Below are positions 1-7,189 of a stretch of DNA of 12,857 nucleotides, piece after piece. The notes beneath the pieces are model-generated. The model saw nothing but the letters and a program-made list of their open reading frames with translations, ran no database searches and was not told the origin of the DNA. Source of the DNA: DATKLX01 sp035542155. Lineage in GTDB: Bacteria; Chloroflexota; Anaerolineae; Anaerolineales; Anaerolineaceae. Both the position numbers and the translations under genes were made by a program. The DNA is taken from positions 1-12,857 of the forward strand of contig DATKLX010000115.1 of NCBI GenBank assembly GCA_035542155.1, in the 5' to 3' direction. Each line of letters starts with the position of its first letter. The first letter of the stretch is position 1.

Positions 1-50
1 TTTCCAAATTCGCCTACCAATCTTGGGACAAACACTCTCATCTAACTTGA

Positions 51-79
51 TTGAAATTATGGATAAAATATATTAAAAT
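51..79 (+). promoter_or_regulatory. sigma70-like promoter of the HTH/STAND/FecR cluster
   Basis: The hexamer TTGAAA (51-56) is followed after exactly 17 bases by TAAAAT (74-79), a close match to the housekeeping -35/-10 consensus, in a very AT-rich stretch. Transcription would begin near 86, giving a leader of roughly 115 bases before the first gene. No other comparably good promoter is seen before the three-gene cluster. The call rests on consensus matching only. Confidence 0.55.
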
Positions 80-80
80 T

Positions 81-90
81 GTATTAATAC
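81..90. promoter_or_regulatory. palindrome at the predicted transcription start
   Basis: GTATTAATAC is a perfect 10-base palindrome directly downstream of the predicted -10 box and overlapping the expected start of transcription, where a repressor would block initiation. The first gene product is itself a predicted DNA-binding protein, so autoregulation is conceivable. A palindrome this short and AT-rich could also arise by chance. Confidence 0.25.
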
Positions 91-202
91 TATCTTTACC
101 ATATCCTACAAAAGAACTTGTTGAACCAATCAAATTGCCACGCGGAGCTAAGGAGCCTATTTCACCTCAGAGCAAGTAGAGTTTATAAAGGAGGGATGAT
201 CA

Positions 203-787
203 GTGGCAAAATATCTGACCACCGCGGAAGCAGCCGATATTTTAGGACTCGACCAGCGTGGCGTCCGCGAGTTATGCAAGAAAGGCGTCCTTTCGGGGGC
301 GAAGAAGGACCAGAGAACGGGAACCTGGTTGATTCCGTACGGGTCGGTGGTTAAGAAACAGACAACCGGCGCTCTCCCTGAACAAAGGCAGGAAGAGATT
401 TCACGAGGCGACACAATTACCGTCGGAGATGTCAGCAAAAGCAACGTCGCGGTTGGACGTGGGGCGCGGGTCACGGTATCTACGGGATGGAGCGACGCAC
501 TACTCGAGCAACAATTTCAAAAGATCTACGAACGGATTGAAGAACGCCCCGCTGATGCGGATGTGGACAAGAAGGAAATTTCCAGCACCGTTGAGAGTCT
601 TCAATCAGAAGTGTCCAAAGGTGAAAACGCCAACCCGAACAAGGTCGAGCGCTGGCTGAAGACGCTGGCGGAAATTGCCCCGGATATCCTGGACGTCGTC
701 CTTGCCGCCATGTTGAGCCCGGCGAGCGCAATTTCAACTGTCTTAAGAAAGATCGCTGAAAAAGCCCGTCTGGATGCTGCGCAATGA
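203..787 (+). CDS. HTH (MerR/excisionase-type) protein with STAND-shared glycine-rich motif
   Basis: Unnamed 194-residue protein. Residues 1-52 look like an excisionase/MerR-type winged helix-turn-helix: YLTTAEAADILGL, a second helix to about residue 28, then a wing ending TWLIPYGSV. A linker leads to a glycine-rich motif at residues 74-92, VGDVSKSNVAVGRGARVTV, which recurs near the N-terminus of the next protein. Residues 97-140 are charged and probably helical. Residues 146-191 form amphipathic to hydrophobic helices (APDILDVVLAAM, ISTVLRKIAEKA) of unknown role. The start is GTG at 203, because AAAGGAGGG (187-195) sits 7 bases upstream; the ATG at 196 is in another frame. The gene is 26 bases ahead of the STAND gene, very likely in one operon. 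It may be a DNA-binding regulator or adaptor triggered by the STAND protein, but a membrane-active effector role for the C-terminus cannot be excluded. HTH call firm; function inferred. Confidence 0.8.
   Translation: MAKYLTTAEAADILGLDQRGVRELCKKGVLSGAKKDQRTGTWLIPYGSVVKKQTTGALPEQRQEEISRGDTITVGDVSKSNVAVGRGARVTVSTGWSDALLEQQFQKIYERIEERPADADVDKKEISSTVESLQSEVSKGENANPNKVERWLKTLAEIAPDILDVVLAAMLSPASAISTVLRKIAEKARLDAAQ
422..478 (+). other. encoded glycine-rich motif, copy 1 (HTH protein)
   Basis: These codons encode VGDVSKSNVAVGRGARVTV (residues 74-92). It shares 12 of 19 identical residues, and mostly conservative changes, with the copy encoded at 904-960. Seven of the twelve shared residues use different synonymous codons, so the likeness is at protein level and is not a recent DNA duplication. 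Confidence 0.75.
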
Positions 788-813
788 CGCCCCACATATT
801 TAAGGTGATTTGA

Positions 814-2808
814 ATGGCTCGCCCGTCAGTTTCTCGTCCTGGATCTGGAGATCGACAGAGATTTCGATCTTCGTCTGATCACCCGGGATCGAAAATGTTT
901 CATGTCGGGGAAATTAGCCGGAGCAATGTCGCCATCGGTGATGGCGCGACAGTGATCGTCAACCATGCTCTTTCTGCTGCCGATGAGGCTCGCGCCCAGG
1001 AGAACTTCGAGCGGGAAAAATTAGCCAATGCCGTCGCCGCCCTGGTGGATAAACTATACCGGCAGGTCCGTTCCCCGCAACCGATTAATGAGAGTCCGTA
1101 TATTAGCCTGCTCCCATTCGACCTGGCGGATGCTCAGCGGTTTTATGGTCGTGATGCTGCGATCGACCAGTTGTTGAACGACCTCTTATGCGACGAACGC
1201 CTCTGCCGTCTCGTTATCCTTCATGGAGATGCAGGGATCGGCAAAACCAGCTTATTGCGCGCCGGCGTAGAACCGGCGTTGATCTCCGGGCAGCACCTGC
1301 CGCTTTACGTACGAGTTACCACTGCACCCCTGATCGAACAAATCAAGCGAAGCCTCCTCCCTACGTTGGATACGATGCCGATCATGAAAGGCGCGCCATT
1401 GACCTTCTTCGTGCACCAGCTTGCCGAAGTGCTTCCGGAAGGTAAGCACATTTTCGTGCTCCTCGACCAGTTCGAGATATTTTTTACTATTCCGGAGGAG
1501 GAGCGTCATGTTTTCATCGCTGCGCTGTCACAATGCCTCATCGATGAACCATCCGTCCATTGGTTGATCAGTGTCCGGTCGGTCTTTTATGGCCATTTGC
1601 AGACATTTGCTCAATCCATCGACCAACCGATGGCCAATAGCTTTGTATTAGCTCCACTCACCAGAGAGGAATCGCGGTTGGCAATCGTCGAGCCAGCCAG
1701 GGCGAAGGGGATCTCGTTTGAAGAGGGCCTGGTTGACAAGATCATCGTGGACCTTGGGGGTGACGCGGTTGACCCATCTCGCCTGCAACAAGCGTGCCAG
1801 ACATTGGTTGGAAGATCAGGGCCAGACGACCGACAGGTAAAGTCCGTAGATTACCAGCATGTTGGGGGGGTCGCAGGGGTACTGCATCACTATCTGGACC
1901 TCGTCCTGGAAAGCAACTTTCTCTCCGCGGACAGGTTTCACGCCTGGCAGATTTTGGCAATCCTGGCGGAGCAAGATGAACATGAGATGGAATCGAGGGA
2001 GCTGGTTGCAGAGATGAAAGAATTTGGGGTCGATGAAGAGAGCGTACGACGTCTTTTAATTGAACTGGAAAGCAACCGGTTGCTCCGCCAGAAAAATGAA
2101 ACCTGGCAATTAGCCAGCGATCAGCTTGTAGAACGAATCCGGAAATGGTCCAATGCTCGAGCTGTGCTCGTCCAGGCCCGGCAGGAGGTTGGACGGCAAT
2201 TGAAGCAGATCCGCGACAGTTCATTACGCGGGTTACTGGGCGGGGCTTTGGGTTTCAGCCTGGCTTACCTGGTCTGTTTTGTTAACCAGGTGGAGGAGAC
2301 ATCCTTTCTTGGGCTGTTGATGATGTATCGCGCTTTGCCTGGTGCGATGGCTGGTTTTCTCTTGATCTTCGTGGTCGACATGGCTCAGGCGATCTATCAC
2401 GATCGCCGGCGGTGGTTACGCTGGTTAACAGGCTGTCTTGCCGGCGCAGGCGCTTTCATGACGGCGATGATCTTCCATGGAACGTTAAACCTTGCCGTGG
2501 TATCACCGCTTGCCCTCTTAGGGTTTTCGGTCGAAGGCGCCATCTGGGGGGCTATCGCTGGTATAGGGACCCAATGGGCGAGTACATCAAGCCGCCCATA
2601 CTGGCAGACCTTAGGGGTTGTTTCCGTAGCCTGTGCACTGGGGTTGCTCATTGGGGAAAACATCGGTCACGCGATGCAGAGACCACGCATCCAAGTGGTT
2701 TCCGGTGCGCCGTTTCCCTGGCAAGTGCTGGCAGCAGGTGCGCTGATGCCTTTGTTGATTATCATAGCTGCTTTATTCGGTCGTCGCAGCAGGTATGAGG
2801 AGGAATAA
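814..2808 (+). CDS. membrane-anchored STAND NTPase (nSTAND1-like)
   Basis: A 664-residue signal-transduction ATPase of the STAND class. After a polar N-terminus comes the motif VGEISRSNVAIGDGATVIV (31-49), a helical stretch, then FYGRDAAIDQLL (110-121), as in AAA_16/nSTAND1 domains. Walker A is GDAGIGKTS (138-146). Walker B is IFVLLDQFE (D218), followed by a sensor strand LISVRSVFYG (251-260) and the family-typical APLTREESRLAIVEPA (280-295). A winged-helix-like region spans about 375-445. Most relatives end in WD40 or TPR repeats. This one ends in about six hydrophobic membrane segments (roughly 471-491, 503-523, 533-553, 560-585, 599-618, 634-655) and a short charged tail. The ATG at 814 has AAGGTGA (802-808) upstream; Met28 (895) is a weaker alternative that would still keep the motif. 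STAND proteins oligomerise on sensing a trigger; the trigger here is unknown. It is probably co-transcribed with its neighbours. Confidence 0.85.
   Translation: MARPSVSRPGSGDRQRFRSSSDHPGSKMFHVGEISRSNVAIGDGATVIVNHALSAADEARAQENFEREKLANAVAALVDKLYRQVRSPQPINESPYISLLPFDLADAQRFYGRDAAIDQLLNDLLCDERLCRLVILHGDAGIGKTSLLRAGVEPALISGQHLPLYVRVTTAPLIEQIKRSLLPTLDTMPIMKGAPLTFFVHQLAEVLPEGKHIFVLLDQFEIFFTIPEEERHVFIAALSQCLIDEPSVHWLISVRSVFYGHLQTFAQSIDQPMANSFVLAPLTREESRLAIVEPARAKGISFEEGLVDKIIVDLGGDAVDPSRLQQACQTLVGRSGPDDRQVKSVDYQHVGGVAGVLHHYLDLVLESNFLSADRFHAWQILAILAEQDEHEMESRELVAEMKEFGVDEESVRRLLIELESNRLLRQKNETWQLASDQLVERIRKWSNARAVLVQARQEVGRQLKQIRDSSLRGLLGGALGFSLAYLVCFVNQVEETSFLGLLMMYRALPGAMAGFLLIFVVDMAQAIYHDRRRWLRWLTGCLAGAGAFMTAMIFHGTLNLAVVSPLALLGFSVEGAIWGAIAGIGTQWASTSSRPYWQTLGVVSVACALGLLIGENIGHAMQRPRIQVVSGAPFPWQVLAAGALMPLLIIIAALFGRRSRYEEE
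904..960 (+). other. encoded glycine-rich motif, copy 2 (STAND protein)
   Basis: These codons encode VGEISRSNVAIGDGATVIV (residues 31-49 of the STAND protein), matching the copy at 422-478. The position at the extreme N-terminus, ahead of the NTPase domain, is where NLR-type proteins carry amyloid-signalling or effector-recruiting motifs. Confidence 0.75.
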
Positions 2809-2846
2809 GCAGGCAAATAGAGTGATCGCTTTTTGGGAGGTAGCCA

Positions 2847-4010
2847 ATGGAGAAAAAAAAGCCATTCATTTTTCTCTTTGTTTTGCTTTTTACTTCTCTT
2901 GCTTGCGGTATCCCGATCCCGAACACCGGTTCATCCCAGCCGACCCATACAAGCCAGCCGGGGAAGGCCGGGTTCATCACACGTGAATTGGACACTGTAC
3001 GCAAAGGCAGCAGCGACTTTAATTTAGCCGACCTGGTTGGTAAAAATCCGCTCTCGGACGGAGACGTGGTCCAGATCATACAAGGGGGAGAAGCGGTCCT
3101 CGAATTTGGGAGCGAACTTCAGATGCGCATGTTCAATGATACCCGCTTGAACGCGGTCAAGGTGACCAGCGCTGAAGGAGTTCCGTTGGACGTGCAAATG
3201 ACCCTGGAAGCGGGTGGTTTTACCGGCACCCTGGTCAGCGACGGTGGCTCAGCGGAATACCGGACCCCGGGTGGAGTCCTTCTGCGAATTCTCGGAACCG
3301 AATTCTTTATCATCTACGATAATACGACCGGCATCACATCGGCCGGTAATTTTCACGGCAGGGTCGAGGTCGACGCGGGTGGAGTTACCTATGGCATCAC
3401 CCCTGGTTTTTATGTCGATATACCCCAGGGCGGGCAGCCGACCGCAGAAATCCCCATCCCATTCACATTATTGGGATTCAACTCGCGTGCACGGGAGCTC
3501 AAATCGCCGGTTCTTGCGCTGCATGAGCTGGCGGGAAGCCTTACACCAACTTCAACTTTTTCGATGACACCCAGCTTTACAATCACGCAAACCGAAACGC
3601 CAACATGGACAGATACTATTACCTGGACACCAACGCAAACAATTACACCCAGTTGGACGCGGAATCCGACGAAAACTCCCACACGAACGGCGACCCAGAC
3701 GCAAACCTCGACGCCCTGCCCTCAGATAAAGTACCTCAAGATAACCGTCAATGTGGACCCGATCAGGACAGTGAGCTGGAGTGCAACGGGCGGCTGCGCT
3801 CCCTTTAGTGGAACATTGACGTCAAAATATACCGATCAATCCTCACCTTACCATACCTACCAGGTGACCAGCCGGTCCGGGACTGTTCCTGACGATCCAC
3901 CTGTTCGGTGTGAGGGTACTTTCAATATCCAATATACGATCAATTTGAAAGATTCCTCAGGCCAATCCTGGTGGACATTAGCAATATCGAGCGTCACTTT
4001 TATCTGTTAG
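2847..4010 (+). CDS. FecR-domain lipoprotein with Thr/Pro-rich linker
   Basis: A 387-residue predicted exported lipoprotein. The N-terminus is MEKKK, then a hydrophobic stretch (6-19) and the lipobox TSLAC with the lipidated cysteine at 20. Residues about 45-200 resemble a FecR domain: a switch-like strand pattern (GDVVQIIQGGEAVLEF), then TPGGVLLRILGTEFFI (140-155) matching the FecR core 'GT.F'. Residues 232-290 are a Thr/Pro/Trp-rich linker typical of secreted Chloroflexota proteins. Residues 291-387 form a small beta-rich domain with cysteines at 291, 317, 355 and 387 that could form disulfides. The ATG at 2847 follows GGGAGGT (2835-2841). The gene begins 38 bases after the STAND gene, so they are probably one operon. 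No FecI-type sigma factor or TonB receptor lies nearby, so the classic iron-signalling role is unlikely; a surface sensing or anchoring role is a guess. The ligand is unknown. Confidence 0.75.
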   Translation: MEKKKPFIFLFVLLFTSLACGIPIPNTGSSQPTHTSQPGKAGFITRELDTVRKGSSDFNLADLVGKNPLSDGDVVQIIQGGEAVLEFGSELQMRMFNDTRLNAVKVTSAEGVPLDVQMTLEAGGFTGTLVSDGGSAEYRTPGGVLLRILGTEFFIIYDNTTGITSAGNFHGRVEVDAGGVTYGITPGFYVDIPQGGQPTAEIPIPFTLLGFNSRARELKSPVLALHELAGSLTPTSTFSMTPSFTITQTETPTWTDTITWTPTQTITPSWTRNPTKTPTRTATQTQTSTPCPQIKYLKITVNVDPIRTVSWSATGGCAPFSGTLTSKYTDQSSPYHTYQVTSRSGTVPDDPPVRCEGTFNIQYTINLKDSSGQSWWTLAISSVTFIC

Positions 4011-4058
4011 GAGTCGAACCCGGGCAAGCGCCTGAGGATGGCTGGCGGCTTAAGATCC

Positions 4059-5507
4059 TTATAACACACTCACGTCGTGAGCGCGGGATTCTTTTTGCCC
4101 CGCGCTGGTGATGCGGATGAACTCGGCTTTCTCCCACAGCTCGGCGATGGTCACCGCGCCGGCGTAGCTCATTCCTGAGCGCAACCCTCCGACGAGCTGG
4201 TAGAGGATATCGGCTACGGCGCCGCGGTAGGGTACCGTGGCTTCCACGCCTTCAGGGACGACCTGCTCCCAAATTTCGTCATTGCTGACCGTACCCGCCC
4301 GATCGATGGCTTTGCGCTCGACGTTGGCGCTCAGGGAGGCCATCCCACGGACGACCTTATAGCGCCGGCCTTCGCGCACGATCACCGCTCCCGGGCTTTC
4401 GTCGGTCCCGGCGAGCATGCTGCCCAACATGACCGTGCTCGCCCCGGCGGCGAGGGCTTTGGTGAGATCGCCCGAGGTGCGCACGCCGCCGTCAGAGATG
4501 ATTGGGATGCCCAGGGCGCGGCCTGCCTCGGCGCACTCCTGGACCGCGGTGAGCTGCGGGACGCCAAACCCGGTGACCACGCGGGTGATGCAGATCGAGC
4601 CCGAGCCCACCCCCACCTTGACCGCGTCCGCGCCGGCCTGGCACAGGTCCTGGACGCCTTCGGCGGTGGCGACGTTGCCGGCGATCACGTCGACGGCGGA
4701 GAAGCGCTCTTTCAGCCTGCGGACCATGTCGATGGTGTGCTGCGAGTGTCCGTGGGCGATATCCACCACCAATACGTCTGCTCCGGCGCTGACGCAGGCC
4801 TCTGCCCGGCTGAAGTCATTGGCGTGAACCCCCAGGGCGACCCCGACCCGCAACCGTCCCTTGGTATCTTTGGTGGCGCGGGGGTGCTCCTGGATCTTGA
4901 TGATATCCTGGGTGGTGATCAGCCCGGTAACCCTGTCCTCGGCGTTGACCAGGGGCAGCTTTTCGATTCTGTGCTCGAAGAGCGCCCGCCGGGCCGATTC
5001 GAGCGGCTCCGAATCTTTGCCAACGACAAGCTTCTCCCGTAGGGTCATCACACTCTCCACCGGGGAGTCCCCGTCCGGAGCGAGAAGCACGTCGCGGGTG
5101 GTTACCAGGCCCAGCAGGCGGCCTTCCTCGTCGGTGACCATCAACCCGCCGATGCCGGCCTCCCCCATCTTCAACCGCGCGGCCTTGACGCTGGCGGTGG
5201 GCCGGATGGTGATCGGGTTCTCGACCACGAAACTTTCGGCGCGCTTGACCTTGCGCACGCACTCGACCTGGCGCTCGACCGTCATAAAGCGGTGGACGAC
5301 CCCGATCCCGCCCTGCTCGGCCATGGCGATGGCCATCTTGCTTTCGGTGACCGTGTCCATATTGGCGGAAACGATGGGAATCTGCAGGTGGATGCTGGCG
5401 GTCAACCAGGAGGCGGTGCTCACCGCGGTCCGGCTGCGGATCGCCGAGCGCTTGGGGACGAGAAGGACGTCGTCAAACGTTAACCCATATTCAGGACGGA
5501 TTTTCAT
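4059..5507 (-). CDS. guaB: IMP dehydrogenase
   Basis: Oxidises IMP to XMP with NAD+, the committed step of guanine nucleotide synthesis, in the cytoplasm. The 482-residue length fits the family. The N-terminus has the typical TFDDVLLVPKRS and IVSANMDTVTE. Two CBS domains occupy about 95-205 and interrupt the TIM barrel. The catalytic loop is GVGSGSICITR with Cys306. IISDGGVRTSGD (336-347) is the phosphate-binding region, and GMASL plus VPEGVEATVPYRG bracket the mobile flap. In the flap the usual Arg-Tyr pair of DRYFQ appears as DRAGT (402-406), so the Tyr seems replaced. The CBS domains and overall layout argue against GMP reductase. The ATG at 5507 follows AGGGAGTAAGG. It is transcribed divergently from the DNA glycosylase gene and convergently with the FecR gene, with 48 bases between and no clear terminator. 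Confidence 0.95.
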   Translation of the reverse strand: MKIRPEYGLTFDDVLLVPKRSAIRSRTAVSTASWLTASIHLQIPIVSANMDTVTESKMAIAMAEQGGIGVVHRFMTVERQVECVRKVKRAESFVVENPITIRPTASVKAARLKMGEAGIGGLMVTDEEGRLLGLVTTRDVLLAPDGDSPVESVMTLREKLVVGKDSEPLESARRALFEHRIEKLPLVNAEDRVTGLITTQDIIKIQEHPRATKDTKGRLRVGVALGVHANDFSRAEACVSAGADVLVVDIAHGHSQHTIDMVRRLKERFSAVDVIAGNVATAEGVQDLCQAGADAVKVGVGSGSICITRVVTGFGVPQLTAVQECAEAGRALGIPIISDGGVRTSGDLTKALAAGASTVMLGSMLAGTDESPGAVIVREGRRYKVVRGMASLSANVERKAIDRAGTVSNDEIWEQVVPEGVEATVPYRGAVADILYQLVGGLRSGMSYAGAVTIAELWEKAEFIRITSAGQKESRAHDVSVL

Positions 5508-5545
5508 CGCCTTACTCCCTCACAAAACCGAATCGTTCAGACAAC

Positions 5546-5554
5546 ACTATACCA
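5546..5554 (-). promoter_or_regulatory. extended -10 promoter of guaB
   Basis: Read on the reverse strand, TGGTATAGT is a good extended -10 element (TGn plus TATAGT). It would start transcription near 5538 and give a leader of about 30 bases that carries the guaB SD. No convincing -35 box stands at the right distance, as is common for extended -10 promoters. Confidence 0.5.
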
Positions 5555-5582
5555 TAGAACCCTGGAAAACCGGGTCAGGATG

Positions 5583-5588
5583 TACAAT
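5583..5588 (+). promoter_or_regulatory. -10-like element immediately before the glycosylase start
   Basis: TACAAT lies 6 bases before the ATG at 5595, the distance expected if the mRNA begins at or next to the start codon (leaderless). No SD is suitably placed for that ATG. The sequence TACAATAGAGCCATGCC closely matches TATAAAAGAGCCATGCC at 8190-8206, before the chimeric E2 gene. Confidence 0.4.
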
Positions 5589-5594
5589 AGAGCC

Positions 5595-6236
5595 ATGCCG
5601 CCGGTTCCTCTGGAACGCTCCTTTTACGCGCGGAACCCGTTAGAGGTTGCGCGCGGTTTGCTCGGCGCGCGGCTGGTGCGCTTGCTGGAAGGGCAGCGCC
5701 TGGCGGGGCTGATCTGTGAGGCAGAGGCATATTGGGGCGAAGAGGATCTGGCCTGCCATGCCCGCGCCGGCCTGACCCCACGCACGCAGGTGATGTACGG
5801 CCCGCCCGGGCACAGCTACGTGTATTTCAACTACGGCGTGCATTGGATGCTCAACGTGGTGACAGAGCCCGAGGGCATGCCGTCCGCGGTGCTGATCCGC
5901 GGGATTCAGCCGGTGGAAGGGCTGGAGCGCATGGCTGCGTTTCGCCCCATGCCCGCTCACCGCGGCGACAATAGGAACGACCGGCAGACAGTCGTGGGAT
6001 GGACCGATGGACCTGGCAAAGTTACCCGGGCCCTGGGCATCACCGGCGATCTGAACGGCGTGGACCTGTGCGACCCGGACGGCCCACTGTGGATCGAGGC
6101 CGGGGTCCAGTTGCCCGATGAAGCCGTGCGCCGCGGCCCGCGGGTGGGGATCCACTCGGTGCCCGAGCCGTGGAAGAGCAAAAACTGGCGCTTCCTGGCT
6201 GAAATTCCGGCCAGCGAGCCACCAGAGAAACCTTGA
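5595..6236 (+). CDS. mpg: 3-methyladenine DNA glycosylase (AAG/MPG family)
   Basis: Base-excision repair enzyme that removes alkylated purines such as 3-methyladenine, acting alone on duplex DNA. From Met at 5595 it has 213 residues, close to bacterial family members. Recognisable features are SFYARNPLEVARGLLGARLV at the N-terminus, the active-site block CEAEAYWGEEDLACHA (41-56) with the catalytic glutamate (E44) and the Y46 and H55 positions, YGPPGHSYVYFNYGVHWMLNVV (68-89), SAVLIRGIQPVEGLERM (97-113), TDGPGKVTRALGI, and RVGIH near the end. An in-frame ATG at 5580 would add MYNRA, but its AGG is too close to serve as SD; the 5595 start fits a leaderless mRNA. It is divergent from guaB and followed after 45 bases by the E1 alpha operon. 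Family assignment is secure. Confidence 0.92.
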   Translation: MPPVPLERSFYARNPLEVARGLLGARLVRLLEGQRLAGLICEAEAYWGEEDLACHARAGLTPRTQVMYGPPGHSYVYFNYGVHWMLNVVTEPEGMPSAVLIRGIQPVEGLERMAAFRPMPAHRGDNRNDRQTVVGWTDGPGKVTRALGITGDLNGVDLCDPDGPLWIEAGVQLPDEAVRRGPRVGIHSVPEPWKSKNWRFLAEIPASEPPEKP

Positions 6237-6263
6237 GCTGGACTGTCCAACCTGGCCTGAGTT

Positions 6264-6272
6264 TGGTATCAT
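6264..6272 (+). promoter_or_regulatory. extended -10 promoter of the E1/E2-like/bactofilin operon
   Basis: TGGTATCAT is an extended -10 (TGn plus TATCAT), much like the guaB promoter element TGGTATAGT. Transcription would begin about 6278-6280, only a few bases before the ATG at 6282, so the first mRNA would be leaderless or nearly so. No good -35 box is seen. Confidence 0.45.
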
Positions 6273-6281
6273 TTGGTGAGA

Positions 6282-7178
6282 ATGTCGATCCAGACCGATT
6301 ACCGGATCTTAGCGCTCATCCGCCGCTTCGAAGAGACCGTACTGGCCGAGTTCAGCAGCGGCGCGTTCTATGGCACCACCCACACCTGCCTGGGCCAGGA
6401 GGCCAACGCGGTGGGCGTGCTCGGGCAGATCGCCCCGGGAGATATCGTGGTCAGCAACCACCGCTGCCACGGGCATTTCCTGGCTTACGGCGGCGACCCG
6501 CGCGCCCTGTTCGCCGAGCTGATGGGCAAGGCGAGCGGGGTTTGCGGCGGGAGGGGCGGCTCGCAGCACATCCACTGGCGGAACTTCTATTCCAACGGCG
6601 TGCTGGGCAGCACCATACCGCTGGCGGTGGGGATGGCCCTGGCCGAAAAGCGCCTGGGCGGGGGCGCCATCGCGGTCGCTTTTCTCGGCGACGGCGCAAT
6701 GGGCGAAGGGATCGTCTACGAGAGCCTGAATTTTGCCAGCCTGTGGAAAGCGCCGATCCTCTTCGCGGTGGAGAACAACCACATCGCCCAGACCACCCCC
6801 ACCCGCCTGGCCCTGGCAGGCGAGATCGCTCCCCGTTTCACGGGGTTCGGCATCCCGGTACTCGAGCTGGATTCCAGCGACGTGCTCGAGATCGCTCCCA
6901 CGGCGCAGCGCCTGTTGGACGAAATCCGCAGCGAGCCAGCCCCGCGCGCCTTGATCCTTAATACGGAACGTTTCGGTCCGCACTCCAAAGGCGACGACAC
7001 CCGCCCCGAAGACCTGCTGGCGCGCATACGCAGCCAGCGCGATCCGCTCGAAATCCTCGGCGCTCGCCTGGATCCCGCACTGCGCGCTGTGATCAACGCT
7101 GAGGTGGCTACCCAAATATCCTCCGCCTTTCAGCAGGCCCTTGCCGACCCCGACCCTGTCCTCAACGCTTATTTTTGA
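6282..7178 (+). CDS. thiamine-dependent 2-oxoacid dehydrogenase E1, alpha subunit
   Basis: With the beta subunit this forms a TPP enzyme that decarboxylates a 2-oxoacid (pyruvate or acetoin-like) and loads the acyl group on a lipoyl arm. At 298 residues it is slightly short for E1 alpha. Family blocks are present: RCHGHFLAYGGDPRALFAELMGK (61-83), GRGGSQHIHW (90-99), the TPP motif starting GDGAMGEG (136-143) and ending ENNH (164-167) at the usual spacing, and RFGPHSKGDDTR (230-241), matching the E1 active-site loop 'R..GHS..D...YR'. The ATG at 6282 is preferred; TTG (6273) and GTG (6276) upstream in frame would sit on or beside the -10 element. It is the first gene of a four-gene operon. Substrate cannot be told from sequence. 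Because the E2 partner is unusual, a role in central pyruvate oxidation should not be assumed. Confidence 0.9.
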   Translation: MSIQTDYRILALIRRFEETVLAEFSSGAFYGTTHTCLGQEANAVGVLGQIAPGDIVVSNHRCHGHFLAYGGDPRALFAELMGKASGVCGGRGGSQHIHWRNFYSNGVLGSTIPLAVGMALAEKRLGGGAIAVAFLGDGAMGEGIVYESLNFASLWKAPILFAVENNHIAQTTPTRLALAGEIAPRFTGFGIPVLELDSSDVLEIAPTAQRLLDEIRSEPAPRALILNTERFGPHSKGDDTRPEDLLARIRSQRDPLEILGARLDPALRAVINAEVATQISSAFQQALADPDPVLNAYF

Positions 7179-7189
7179 CTTTTTCATCT

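Noticed and set aside
4008..4027. On the reverse strand, GGGTTCGACTCC looks like a tRNA T-loop, at the edge of the low-GC module
   Set aside because: The T-stem does not close (only the first pairs form), no anticodon or D arm is present, and it overlaps the FecR stop codon. Neither a tRNA nor an attachment-site remnant can be supported.
4081..4105. 7-bp hairpin GCGCGGG/CCCGCGC with a T-rich loop near the guaB stop as a terminator
   Set aside because: It lies within the guaB coding sequence, and the T-run is in the loop, not after the stem.
4059..5507. guaB product as a GMP reductase because of the unusual flap
   Set aside because: Two CBS domains, the length, and the flap ending VPEGVEATVPYRG fit IMP dehydrogenase better.
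6309..7187. Reverse-strand open frame of 292 codons opposite E1 alpha
   Set aside because: Typical antisense shadow in GC-rich DNA; the forward frame carries all the E1 motifs.
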